Assembly (NCBI RefSeq): GCF_900100395.1
Contig: NZ_FNFB01000011.1
Coordinates: 1-64,000 of the forward strand
DNA from: Nonomuraea maritima
GTDB taxonomy: Bacteria; Actinomycetota; Actinomycetes; Streptosporangiales; Streptosporangiaceae
Length of the DNA stretch: 64,000 nt
Direction: 5' to 3'
The notes beneath the pieces are model-generated. The model was not told the origin of the DNA. It saw nothing but the letters and a program-made list of their open reading frames with translations, and made no database searches. Positions 1 to 7,701 of the stretch are shown in pieces. Position 1 is the first letter of the stretch. Every line of letters begins with the position of its first letter. The position numbers and the translations under genes were made by a program.

Positions 1-415
1 GCACCACGTCGTTGACCGACTCCAGATGCTGGATGTTGACCGTCGAGACGACATCGATCCCCGCCGCCAGGATGTCGTCGACGTCCTGCCACCGCCTGAC
101 GTTCACCGACCCCGGCACGTTCGTGTGCGCCAGCTCGTCGACCAGCACCACCCTCGGACGACGCGCGATCACCGCCGCCACGTCCAGCTCCCCGAACACC
201 GCCCCACGATGAGACACCATCCGGCGCGGCACCACCTCCAGGCCCTCCAGCAGCGCCGCCGTCCGCTCCCGCCCGTGCGTCTCCACGAAACCCACGACCA
301 CGTCCCGGCCCCGCTCCCGAGCCCGCCGCCCCTCACACAACATCGCGTACGTCTTGCCCACCCCGGGCGCCGCGCCGAGGTAGACCCGCAGCCTTCCGCG
401 CACCTCAGCCACCAC
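1..415 (-). CDS. kdpD: Sensor kinase KdpD, N-terminal part (cut by window edge)
   Basis: The minus strand encodes the cytoplasmic N-terminal KdpD domain of the K+-sensing histidine kinase that with KdpE controls the Kdp potassium pump. A P-loop of the form GAAPGVGKT lies about 15 residues in, followed by a GFVETHGR block and the DELAHTNVPGS block, all hallmark KdpD motifs. The frame runs off the left edge, so the sensor and kinase domains are not seen. Two adjacent GTG codons (415 and 412) are the most upstream starts after a stop at 455-457; the ribosome site is weak, so the start is uncertain. It is divergent from the gene at 650 and is not preceded by kdpC here, implying its own promoter in the gap. 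Confidence 0.88.
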   Translation of the reverse strand, partial: MVAEVRGRLRVYLGAAPGVGKTYAMLCEGRRARERGRDVVVGFVETHGRERTAALLEGLEVVPRRMVSHRGAVFGELDVAAVIARRPRVVLVDELAHTNVPGSVNVRRWQDVDDILAAGIDVVSTVNIQHLESVNDVV

Positions 416-564
416 CTCGCGCGAGGACGCGGGAACACCGGGACCGCACGTCGCTCACTCTCCTTCTCGGGCCGCCACGAGGGACGGCCGACATGGCCAG
501 CCAACCGCACGCTTCGGCCCGGTTTCGTCCATTTGACGGCATCAATACTGCGCCGAACGGAACC

Positions 565-651
565 TTGACATCACCTCCTCGCTCGCGTGACACCGTGTGG
601 CGTCATTCAAGCCTTGCTGTGGCGTCATGAATGATGTCATAGTGACGTCAT
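565..651. promoter_or_regulatory. Repeated TGACGTCA-like operator upstream of RHH gene
   Basis: The sequence TGTGGCGTCAT occurs twice (596-606 and 618-628), exactly 22 bp apart. A near-palindromic ATGATGTCAT follows at 631-640 and GTGACGTCAT at 642-651, running into the ATG at 650; TTGACATCA lies at 565-573. The repeats fill the gap between divergent kdpD and the ribbon-helix-helix gene and leave no clear ribosome site before ATG 650. That they are operator half-sites bound by the adjacent RHH protein is inference. Confidence 0.55.
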
Positions 652-1195
652 GGAGCTGGCACCCTATGTAGACAACCTCCGCCGCGAACTCGCGGTCGCC
701 GCGGGCGCGGGCGGCGAGGAGGCGCGCGCGCTGGCCGAACGGCTCGCCGCCGCCCTCGACGCCGCCACCCGGCTCGCCCTGCTCGAGGCACTGTCCGCGG
801 CTGCCGACGAGATCACCCGTGACCTCGCCCCCGGCTCGGTCGAGGTCCGCCTGCGCGGCCGCGACCCCGACTTCGTCGTGACGCCACCCCCGGCAGGACG
901 GCCGTACGAGCCCGAGGCGGAACCCGCGCCGCCAGCGCCGTCGTCTCCGCCCGCGCCGCCGGACGGTGACGACGGCGGAACGGCACGGATCTCGCTGCGT
1001 GTCCCCGAACACCTCAAGCCGCGCATCGAGGAGGCCGCCGCCCGTGACGGGCTCTCGGTCAACGCCTGGCTCGTCCGCGCCGTCACCGCCGCGCTCGACC
1101 CCGCCTCCAACCCCACGTCCAACCCCGCCCCCGGCCGGTCCGACCGGCGCGGCACCCAGCAGAGCCGCAACCGCTACACCGGCTGGGTGCGCTAG
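650..1195 (+). CDS. Ribbon-helix-helix DNA-binding protein
   Basis: A 181-aa protein with three parts: a helical N-terminal region (about 1-65), an acidic/proline-rich linker (about 80-110, many PAPP-type runs) and a C-terminal Arc/HicB-like ribbon-helix-helix domain at about 112-150. The last contains the pattern RISLRVPEHLKPRIEEAA followed by GLSVNAWLVRAV, typical of RHH dimers that insert a beta strand into the major groove. It is followed directly by the DUF4097 gene, so the two are probably one transcript. The start ATG sits inside the upstream repeat array, consistent with autorepression and possibly a leaderless message. Such proteins commonly repress their own operon; no toxin partner is visible. 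Confidence 0.75.
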   Translation: MELAPYVDNLRRELAVAAGAGGEEARALAERLAAALDAATRLALLEALSAAADEITRDLAPGSVEVRLRGRDPDFVVTPPPAGRPYEPEAEPAPPAPSSPPAPPDGDDGGTARISLRVPEHLKPRIEEAAARDGLSVNAWLVRAVTAALDPASNPTSNPAPGRSDRRGTQQSRNRYTGWVR

Positions 1196-1228
1196 ATGAA
1201 CGGCCGAACCCACCCGAAGGGAACCTCC

Positions 1229-2128
1229 ATGCCCGCCTTCGACACCCCCGGCCCGATCGTCGCGCTGATCGACGTGCCGGCCGCCGACGTCCGCGTCGAC
1301 GCGGGCGAGCGGGCCGACACGGTCGTCGAGATCGTCCCTCGCGACGAGCACGACGAGGCCGACGTCCAGCTCGCGCGGCAGATCCGGGTCGACTGCGCCG
1401 ACGGCCGCCTCCTCGTCAAGGGGTCAGCAGGCGCGGCCGCGCGCCCCGGCGGCCTCTCGCTGGACCAGCTGATCGGATCGCCGGCGAGCTGGGTGCGCTC
1501 ACTGCTCGGCAGCGGCGGCAGGGTCAAGGTGATCGTCAGCCTGCCGGCAGGCTCGCGCGTCGAGGGCGGCTCGGCGGCGAGCCTGCGCTGCCGGGGCCGC
1601 CTCGGCGACGTCCGGTTCACCACCTCCGACGGCGACATCCGGGTCGAGGAGGCCGGACGCCTGCGGGTGAAGAGCAGCAACGGCGACATCTCGGTCGGCC
1701 ACGCCACCGGGCACTCCGATCTCACCACCACCCACGGCAGCATCACGGTCGGCGAGCTCGACGGCACGGCCGCCGTGAAGACCGCGCACGGCGAGGTGAC
1801 CCTCGGCCGGGTGAGCGGCGAGCTGCGGATCAGCTCCGCGCACGGCGACGTCCGCGTGGACCACGCCCTCGCGGGCGTCGTCGCCAAGACCGCGTACGGC
1901 AGCCTCAGCGTCGGCGAGATCGTCTCCGGCACGTTCGTCATGGAGACCGCCGGCGGCGGGCTGGAGCTCGGCATCCACGACGGCACCACCGCGTGGCTGG
2001 ACGTCAGCTCGCAGTACGGCACGGTCGACGTCTCCCTCGACGCCGCCGACGGGGCCGCGCCTGGGGCGCTCACCGCCGAGGTCCGCGCCCACACCGCCTA
2101 CGGCGACATCGCCATCCACCGCTCCTGA
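1229..2128 (+). CDS. DUF4097 family beta-solenoid-like protein
   Basis: A 299-aa protein made of about ten short repeats of the form (S/T)-x-G-D/S-I/V-x-V-G (SSNGDISVG, THGSITVG, AHGEVTLG, AYGSLSVG), the pattern of DUF4097 proteins, which are predicted to form a right-handed beta helix. No signal peptide or membrane segment is visible. The ATG at 1229 is preferred over an in-frame ATG at 1196 because a GAAGGGA ribosome site precedes it. In actinomycetes such genes commonly sit beside DrrA-type ABC ATPase genes and RHH regulators; here the ATPase gene that should follow is reduced to a stub. The molecular role is not known. Confidence 0.8.
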   Translation: MPAFDTPGPIVALIDVPAADVRVDAGERADTVVEIVPRDEHDEADVQLARQIRVDCADGRLLVKGSAGAAARPGGLSLDQLIGSPASWVRSLLGSGGRVKVIVSLPAGSRVEGGSAASLRCRGRLGDVRFTTSDGDIRVEEAGRLRVKSSNGDISVGHATGHSDLTTTHGSITVGELDGTAAVKTAHGEVTLGRVSGELRISSAHGDVRVDHALAGVVAKTAYGSLSVGEIVSGTFVMETAGGGLELGIHDGTTAWLDVSSQYGTVDVSLDAADGAAPGALTAEVRAHTAYGDIAIHRS

Positions 2129-2148
2129 CCCCCGCAGAGGAGACCGCC

Positions 2149-2292
2149 ATGACCGCCGCCATCCAGGCCGAGGGCCTGGTCAAGACGTACGGCGAGGTGA
2201 CCGCCCCGGACGGCGTCGACCTGTCCGGGTGGAACCTCGTCCCCGTGTCCGTGCCGCCGGTGACGCGGCTGTACGGCAGGAGCGCCCGCTGA
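2149..2292 (+). pseudogene. Stub of a DrrA-type ABC ATPase gene
   Basis: After a GAGGAGA ribosome site this 47-codon frame begins MTAAIQAEGLVKTYGEVTA and continues to DGVDLS. That is the usual N-terminus of daunorubicin-resistance-type ABC ATPases, up to the strand just before Walker A. The P-loop and everything after it are missing. The frame instead runs through about 20 unrelated residues and stops at a TGA that overlaps the ATG of the DUF1707 gene (TGATG). The simplest reading is an internal deletion of about 0.8-0.9 kb that preserved translational coupling to the next gene. The stub cannot bind ATP. Confidence 0.65.
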
Positions 2293-2837
2293 TGGACGAG
2301 ATCGCGACGAGGGTGCCAGAGGCCGAACGCGACCGGGCCGTCCAGCTCATCCAGGAGGCGTACGCGCAGGGGCGGCTCACCTCCGGCGAGCTGGAGCTGC
2401 GGCTGGAGGGCGCGCTGACGGCCACCGCGCGGGAGCAGCTGGAGCCGATCCTCGCCGACCTGCCGGGCGGGCCGCCCGAGGACGACACGGTGGAGCTCGG
2501 CTCGACGGGCGGCGCCATCGTCCGGACGGGTGACTGGCAGGTGCCGCGTCTGCTGCGGGTGCACTCCGGCTACGGCGGGGTACGGCTCGACCTGTCGCAG
2601 GCGTTCATCGCCCGGCCGCTGGTCGACATCGAGCTCCACCTCGCGTACGGCTCCGCCCTCATCATCCTGCCGCGCGACGCGAGCGCGGACGCCGACGGCG
2701 TGCGCACCGGCTGGGGAAGGGTCACCAGCAAGGTCCGCGCCTACGGGGGCCACCCCCACCTCCGCGTAACCGGCGAACTGGCCCACGGCACCCTCACCAT
2801 CCGCCACCCCCGCACCTGGCGCACACCCCGCCACTGA
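2292..2837 (+). CDS. DUF1707 (SHOCT-like) domain protein
   Basis: A 181-aa protein whose first 60 residues match the DUF1707/SHOCT-like helical hairpin: an R-x2-EAERDRAVQLIQEAYAQGRL pattern, then a GELELRLEGAL helix and a DLPGG turn. The rest (about 80-181) is a beta-rich domain with alternating hydrophobics resembling the C-terminal halves of other DUF1707 proteins. No transmembrane helix is evident. Its ATG overlaps the stop of the upstream ATPase stub, so translation is probably coupled. DUF1707 proteins are abundant in actinomycetes and mostly uncharacterised, so no function is assigned. Confidence 0.78.
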   Translation: MDEIATRVPEAERDRAVQLIQEAYAQGRLTSGELELRLEGALTATAREQLEPILADLPGGPPEDDTVELGSTGGAIVRTGDWQVPRLLRVHSGYGGVRLDLSQAFIARPLVDIELHLAYGSALIILPRDASADADGVRTGWGRVTSKVRAYGGHPHLRVTGELAHGTLTIRHPRTWRTPRH

Positions 2838-3179
2838 GCCACCACCCGGCCGTCCGGGGAGATGGGGGATGGGGTGCGGGGCGGCCCGGCCCACCCACGG
2901 TCCCCCGGACCGGCCCCCGGCCCTCCGCCCCCCAGCACGGTGCTCAGGTGGCGGGGAGGTGAGGGATGGGGATGTGAGGCGGCCTGGCCGCCCTCGTCCC
3001 CGGCCTTGCCCCCAGCGCGCGCCGAGGCCGGTGGTTCGGCGGTGGGGGCGAGGGGGCGGACGAACGTAATGGATCCGCAATAATGGGACAACTTCCCCGT
3101 CGCACGCTTCCCGGGTGATCATCATGTGCCTCGTGCTTCCGGAGCCCGAGGTGACACCCACCGGAAGGACACGCACCCC
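2838..3179. other. Non-coding gap, 342 bp
   Basis: A G-rich spacer between the DUF1707 gene and the amidase. I see no convincing gene, no clean hairpin and no promoter that I can defend. A GGAAGGAC ribosome site for the amidase lies at its right end. Confidence 0.5.
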
Positions 3180-4805
3180 ATGAACCGTCCCGGTGTCCTG
3201 TCAGTGCGACGCCGTCTCACCACCCGCGCCACCGTCCACCTCGCCTCGTTCGCCACGCTCGCCGCCGCGGTGACAGTGGCGGCGATGTCCCCGACGCAGG
3301 CCGCCATCACCGGGAGCCGCCCCCACGTGAACCTCGAAACCGCCACGATCCCGCAACTGCAGGCCGCGCTGAGCAGCAGGAAGATCACCTCCGAGCAGCT
3401 CACCGCCGACTACATCGCCCGCATTCGCGCACTCAACACCAGCGGCCCCGGACTGAACGCCGTCCGCGTGCTCAACGACCGCGCCCTGGAGGAGGCCAAG
3501 CAGGCCGACAAGGAGCGCAAGAAAGGCACCGTGCGCGGCCCGCTGCACGGCATCCCCGTCCTGGTGAAGGACAACATCGACGTACGGCACCTGCCGACCA
3601 CCGCTGGCTCGCTCGCCCTGGCCGACTCCCGCCCCGCGGGAGACGCCTTCCTCGTCGAACGGCTGCGCGCGGCCGGCGCCGTCATCCTCGGCAAGACCAA
3701 CCTCACCGAGTTCGCGAACTTCACCACCTCCGGCATGCCGTCCGGCTACAGCAGCCTGGGCGGGCAGGTGCTGAACCCGTACGACGTGAGCCAGACCCCG
3801 AGCGGCTCCAGCTCGGGATCCGGCGTGGCGGCGGCGGCAGGCCTGGCCGCGGTCACGGTCGGCACCGAGACCTCGGGCTCGATCCTCAGCCCGTCGGTCG
3901 CCAACTCCCTGGTCGGCGTGAAGCCGACCGTGGGGCTGGTCAGCCGGACCGGCATCGTGCCGATCGCCGCCTCCCAGGACACCGCCGGCCCGATGGCCCG
4001 CTCGGTGTACGACGCCGCCGCGCTGCTGACCGCGATGACCGGCGTCGACCCCGAGGACCCCGCGACCGCGACCAGCAGGGACGTGGCCGGCACCGACTTC
4101 ACGGTCGGGCTGCGCGAGGACGCGCTCAAGGGCGTGCGCATCGGCGTCGCGAGCGACCCGGCAGGCAACCAGGGCGCCGCGTTCGACCGGGCCCTCGACG
4201 TGCTGCGCGCGCAGGGCGCGACGCTCGTCGACGTCACGGTCGACACCGACGGACTGCCGCCGAGCATCCTCACGTACGAGTTCAAGCGCGACCTGAACGC
4301 CTACCTCGCGCGGCTGCCCCGCAACGCCCCGATGCGGACCCTCGACGACATCGTCGCCTACAACCTCGCGCACGCCGCCGAGGGCACCGTCAAGTTCGGG
4401 CAGACCCTCCTGGTGGAGTCGAACGAGATCGACCTCGACGACCCCGCCACGAAGGAGGCGTACGAGTCGGACCGCGACCGCGGCATGGCCACCGCACGCG
4501 AGCGCATCGACGGGGCGCTGACCGCCGCGGACGTCAGCGCGATCGTGTTCGCCGGCAACGGCTCGGCCGCGATCGGGGCGCGGGCGCAGTACCCGTCGGT
4601 CGCCCTGCCCATCGGCTACGACCCCGCCAACGGGCGGCCGTTCGGCATGACGTTCCTCGGGACCGCCTACACCGAGGCGGCGCTGCTGTCGTACGCGTAC
4701 GCCTACGAGCAGGCCGCGCAGGAGTGGCGTCCGCCGTCGGCGGTCAACCCGTCGCTGTTCCGCTGCGCGAGCCCGGCCAGGCCGCAGCGCACCTGCGCGC
4801 CCTGA
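3180..4805 (+). CDS. Secreted amidase, amidase-signature family
   Basis: A 541-aa amidase-signature hydrolase, which uses a Ser-cisSer-Lys triad to cleave amides. Lys130 lies in the GIPVLVKDNID block, the cis-Ser in the SGSSSGSG loop (about 208-215), and the nucleophile Ser234 in GTETSGSI. A Tat/Sec-like signal peptide is visible: two arginines and a hydrophobic stretch ending near an AxA-like site at about residue 40. The start at ATG 3180 follows GGAAGGAC; an upstream in-frame start would add residues before the signal peptide. It resembles extracellular actinomycete amidases of the Glu-tRNA amidotransferase A superfamily, but GatA is cytoplasmic, so this is a secreted scavenging or peptide-amide enzyme. 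Substrate cannot be read from sequence. Confidence 0.88.
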   Translation: MNRPGVLSVRRRLTTRATVHLASFATLAAAVTVAAMSPTQAAITGSRPHVNLETATIPQLQAALSSRKITSEQLTADYIARIRALNTSGPGLNAVRVLNDRALEEAKQADKERKKGTVRGPLHGIPVLVKDNIDVRHLPTTAGSLALADSRPAGDAFLVERLRAAGAVILGKTNLTEFANFTTSGMPSGYSSLGGQVLNPYDVSQTPSGSSSGSGVAAAAGLAAVTVGTETSGSILSPSVANSLVGVKPTVGLVSRTGIVPIAASQDTAGPMARSVYDAAALLTAMTGVDPEDPATATSRDVAGTDFTVGLREDALKGVRIGVASDPAGNQGAAFDRALDVLRAQGATLVDVTVDTDGLPPSILTYEFKRDLNAYLARLPRNAPMRTLDDIVAYNLAHAAEGTVKFGQTLLVESNEIDLDDPATKEAYESDRDRGMATARERIDGALTAADVSAIVFAGNGSAAIGARAQYPSVALPIGYDPANGRPFGMTFLGTAYTEAALLSYAYAYEQAAQEWRPPSAVNPSLFRCASPARPQRTCAP

Positions 4806-4810
4806 CCGCC

Positions 4811-4843
4811 CGCCGCGCCGTCCCCTCCAGGGGCGGCGCGGCG
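4811..4843. terminator. Bidirectional hairpin terminator
   Basis: Arms CGCCGCGCCG-CCCC and GGGG-CGGCGCGGCG form a 14-bp stem with one bulged T and a TCCA loop, between the convergent amidase and hydrolase genes. Confidence 0.6.
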
Positions 4844-4844
4844 C

Positions 4845-5590
4845 TCACCCGGCCGTGGCCCAGAAGCCCTCCAGGACGGACGCGACCTTCCCGGTCCTGT
4901 CGTACATCCACCAGTGGTTCATCCCGTCGAGGACCGCCACGCGCGCGCGGAGCCGGTCGGCCACCTGCCGGGACCTTTCCTCGTCGTCCACCCGGTCGTC
5001 GGCCGGCACCAGGATCAGCCCGGGGGCCGGCGTGGCAGCCTGGGCGAGGGCGCCCCAGCCGGCGTGGGCGTTCGGCACCGCCGAACGGTAGAGGCCGAGG
5101 ATGCACGCGCTCATGACCTCGTCGAGCGCCGCGACCATCTCAGCGGCGGCCTCGGCGGGGACGCCGCTGCCGGTCATCAGCCTCCCGGCCTCCTCCCGGC
5201 CTCCTCCGGGCTGGACTCCCGCCGCAGCCGCAGCGTCTCCTCGCCCTGATCACTGATCAGCGCGGCCGCCCACGGATGCCAGGCGTAGTCCGGGTGGAAC
5301 ACGCCGCCCACGTCGCAGACCCAGCTTCGCAGTGGCACCTCCCCGGCGGTGGCCACCCGCAGCGTGAGCAACGCTCCCCAGTCGTGGCCGACCAGGTCGA
5401 CGGGTTCCGGGAACTTCCTCAGCTCGTCCGTCAGCCACGCGGCGTACCGGTCCTTGGTGGGTGTGAAGCCCGGGGGCAGGGCGGTGCCGAAGCCCGGCAG
5501 CGTGAGCGCCTCCGAAGGGCCCTTCACGGCTTCCCGCAGGGGATTCCACACCACGGCGGTCTCCGGGACCCCGTGTACGAACACGCGCAT
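4845..5590 (-). pseudogene. Alpha/beta hydrolase split by an 11-bp tandem duplication
   Basis: Two minus-strand frames make one alpha/beta hydrolase of the epoxide-hydrolase/haloalkane-dehalogenase type. The N-terminal half (5590 to 5177) carries HGVPE and the nucleophile elbow GHDWGALL with Asp. The C-terminal half (5177 to 4845) carries the acid region and the histidine in GMNHWW. They are separated by a frameshift exactly where an 11-bp unit is duplicated (5181-5191 and 5192-5202). Removing one copy restores a single frame reading EEAGRLMTGSG. A TGATG overlap at the break could allow reinitiation. Start ATG 5590 has a GGAGAGGA site. It may be a true pseudogene, a reversible slippage allele, or an assembly artefact. 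Confidence 0.8.
5181..5202. repeat. Perfect 11-bp tandem duplication inside hydrolase
   Basis: The unit CCTCCCGGCCT occurs twice head to tail. Eleven is not a multiple of three, so the second copy shifts the reading frame of the hydrolase on the minus strand. Confidence 0.95.
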
Positions 5591-5661
5591 GCCGTTCCTC
5601 TCCGACTGGATGTCCTGCAATCCCGAGTAAACCGGGTGAGCCGAGCCGATCTACAAGCGAG

Positions 5662-5745
5662 TCAGTCCGTACGTGCGGTGGCTCCGCGTCGCACCAGCAC
5701 CGCGGTGAGTCCGCAGGCGACGCACAGGGCGATCAACCGTTCGGA
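5662..5745 (-). pseudogene. 3' remnant of a membrane-protein gene beside the IS607 element
   Basis: On the minus strand, just beyond the IS607 element, an open frame reads a hydrophobic helix (LIALCVACGLTAVLV) then RRGATARTD and a stop at 5662-5664. This looks like the last transmembrane helix and basic tail of a multi-helix transporter. No matching upstream part exists on the far side of the element, so most of the gene is gone. The family cannot be named from about 28 codons. Confidence 0.4.
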
Positions 5746-5900
5746 GAATCTCAGTGATCCTCTTGCCTGATTCGCTGGCATCTGCCAGGCCGGAGCCTGG
5801 TCTTACGTCGCCTCCACAGGCGTTTATCGTCTCCGGGGAACTGCCCGGCGACGTGAAGCTAGGCCGCGTTCTGCTCGAGGTTCATCGCCTCGAGCAGGTT
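5746..5900 (-). ncRNA. Probable omega-RNA region of the IS607 TnpB
   Basis: TnpB nucleases use an RNA made from the 3' end of their own gene and the transposon right end. Downstream of the tnpB stop lies a block (5799-5825) that on this strand reads AAACGCCTGTGGAG, five variable bases, then GTAAGACC. The same layout recurs at 26045-26071, where 22 of 27 positions match. The block is followed by short self-complementary stretches (CCAGGC/GCCTGG). This shared core suggests the conserved fold of the guide scaffold. The exact 3' end, and so the guide, is not determinable here. Confidence 0.5.
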
Positions 5901-7079
5901 GCGGGCGGCGTTGACGTCCCGGTCGTGGACGAGTCCGCACCCGCACGTCCACACCCGATCGGCAAGGGTCAACTCCCGGTTGATGGTCCCGCAGCCGCCA
6001 CACAGTCTCGAGGACGGGAACCAGCGGTCAGCCGCCCACACGCTCGACCCGTACCACTGGGCCTTGTACTCGAGTTGGCGGAAGAATTCGCCGAACCCGA
6101 GGTCGGAGATCGCTCGAGCGAGTCTGCGGTTGGCGACCATGCCGGTCACGTTCAGGGTTTCGACGGCGATGGCCCGCTTGGATCTCGCGAGCATCGTCGT
6201 CGTCTTGTGCAGGAAGTCCGCACGCCGGTTGGCCACCTCGAGATGAACCTTGGCGAGCCGCTTCACGGCCTTGGCTCGGTTGCTCGAGCCGCGCTGCTTC
6301 GCCGAGACCGACCTGCCCGCCCTGCGCAGCTTCCGCAGCGCGGCCTTGAGCGGCTTGGGGGCATGCAGTTCGGTGACGGTGCCGTCGTCGTCCACGATGG
6401 TGGCGAACGTCTTCACCCCGACGTCGATCCCACACGCTGGTGCATCACCCGGGACCGTACGGCGCTCGTTGATGTCGGCCCGGTCGATCTCAATCTGGAA
6501 CGACACCCACCAGCGGCCCGCCTGCTCCCGGACGGTGGAGCCGATCACTCGGGCGTGCCCGTCCGCGATGCGGTCGGTCAGCCACGACATGTCCTCGAGG
6601 GTGCGCACCTTGCCCACACCGGGCATGCGCACCAACCGGGCCGCCTCGGGCCGGGCGCGGTCGGCGTCGTAGCGGAACCTCGATCCGTGCTTGCGCTTGC
6701 GCCAGTCCGGGAAGCCGACCTTGCGGCCCTTGCGCTTGCCGGACCTGGAGTCGAAGAAGTTCTTGAACCCGGCCGCCCGGACCCGGCACGCCTCCTTCGG
6801 CACTCTGGAGGACAAGCCTTCTTCGGTGAACCACCGATAGCGGTCGCGGTGCTCCAGGCGCCACATCCGCTCGAGTGCGGGGGCCGACCAGGGGATCGGA
6901 GTCAGGTCCTTCTCGGGGATGCCGTAGGTTTTCTCCGCCTCGCGCTGCTCGATCGCGGCCTTCACCTTCTCGAGGCAGAAGTTCTCCACCACCCGCGACA
7001 GGCCCGCGTGCCGGCCGAGACGGGTCCGCTGCTCGAGCGTGGGTGCCAGTTCAATGCGGAAGCCCTGACGGGAGGTCAC
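5859..7079 (-). CDS. tnpB: RNA-guided endonuclease TnpB (IS607 family)
   Basis: A 406-aa TnpB, the RuvC-like nuclease ancestral to Cas12 that cuts DNA guided by an omega RNA and helps the element persist. All three RuvC acidic residues are present: Asp219 in GIDVGVK, Glu307 in AVETLNV and Asp388 in HDRDVNAARN. A four-cysteine zinc finger of CGGCG and CGCG lies between the last two. Length is normal. The GTG start at 7079 overlaps the stop of the recombinase gene by four bases and follows GGGAGG, so the pair is translationally coupled. Nothing is truncated, so the protein should be active. Confidence 0.92.
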   Translation of the reverse strand: MTSRQGFRIELAPTLEQRTRLGRHAGLSRVVENFCLEKVKAAIEQREAEKTYGIPEKDLTPIPWSAPALERMWRLEHRDRYRWFTEEGLSSRVPKEACRVRAAGFKNFFDSRSGKRKGRKVGFPDWRKRKHGSRFRYDADRARPEAARLVRMPGVGKVRTLEDMSWLTDRIADGHARVIGSTVREQAGRWWVSFQIEIDRADINERRTVPGDAPACGIDVGVKTFATIVDDDGTVTELHAPKPLKAALRKLRRAGRSVSAKQRGSSNRAKAVKRLAKVHLEVANRRADFLHKTTTMLARSKRAIAVETLNVTGMVANRRLARAISDLGFGEFFRQLEYKAQWYGSSVWAADRWFPSSRLCGGCGTINRELTLADRVWTCGCGLVHDRDVNAARNLLEAMNLEQNAA

Positions 7080-7645
7080 ACGACCTCCCGAGCGGCACAA
7101 AGGGCAGCTTTGGCGCGACGTGCTGCAGAGCGCCGCCCGTACAGGCGGGCGCAGAAAGAGGTGAGGACTTCGGTCATGTCCCGCACGAGGTCATCGTCCA
7201 CTTCGGCGTCATCGATCACGACGATGCGGCGGCCGTTCGCTTCGAGTGCGGCAGACAGGTGCTCGAGCCCGAACCGGGCCAGCCGGTCGCGATGCTCAAC
7301 CACGATCACCGAAACGGACGAGTCGCGCAGCAGCCTGGCCAGTTTTGGCTGCCTGCCGTTCAGTCCGGACCCGACCTCGGTGACCACATCCGCGATGGTC
7401 AACCCCATGCCTGTAGCGCCTGTGACGACCCGCCCGGCCTGCCGCTCGAGGTCGGCCTTCTGGTCGGCACTGGAGACGCGGCAGTACGCCACAGTCCTGC
7501 CGTCCCGGTCGGCAGCCTGCTCGAGCACCAGGTACCGGCCGGTCGCGGTTTTGACGACCGGGACCGGCATCGTCCCGTCCCGTGCCCACTTCCAGGCGGT
7601 CTGGTAGTGGACGCCGTTCCGCCGGGCCCATTCGGAGAGCTTCAC
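7076..7645 (-). CDS. tnpA: IS607-family serine recombinase (transposase)
   Basis: A 189-aa IS607-type transposase. It has a MerR-like winged helix at the N-terminus (about 2-40: SEWARRNGVHYQTAWKWARDG), then a small serine-recombinase catalytic domain beginning TVAYCRVSSADQ. The catalytic serine is about residue 58, with the conserved arginines in EHRDRLAR. These enzymes excise and integrate elements as circles at GG dinucleotides with little target specificity. It is upstream of and overlaps tnpB, the standard IS607 order. The domain appears complete. Confidence 0.92.
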   Translation of the reverse strand: MKLSEWARRNGVHYQTAWKWARDGTMPVPVVKTATGRYLVLEQAADRDGRTVAYCRVSSADQKADLERQAGRVVTGATGMGLTIADVVTEVGSGLNGRQPKLARLLRDSSVSVIVVEHRDRLARFGLEHLSAALEANGRRIVVIDDAEVDDDLVRDMTEVLTSFCARLYGRRSAARRAKAALCAAREVV

Positions 7646-7701
7646 ACACAGATGCTCGCGGCTAAGGACTGAGGAACGCTGATGGTTTCGCTAGCAGCTA
7701 A

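Larger units (their letters stand above)
5746..7690 (-). mobile_element. IS607-family insertion sequence (tnpA-tnpB)
   Basis: The element comprises the serine recombinase and TnpB genes and the omega-RNA region. IS607 elements lack terminal inverted repeats and target duplications, so the borders are estimates: the right end lies between tnpB and the membrane-protein remnant, the left end between tnpA and the hypothetical gene ending at 7702. Confidence 0.75.

Noticed and set aside
405-593. Short minus-strand frame with a good GGAGA site near kdpD
   Set aside because: It ends inside the kdpD start region in a different frame, shows no family features and is most likely chance.
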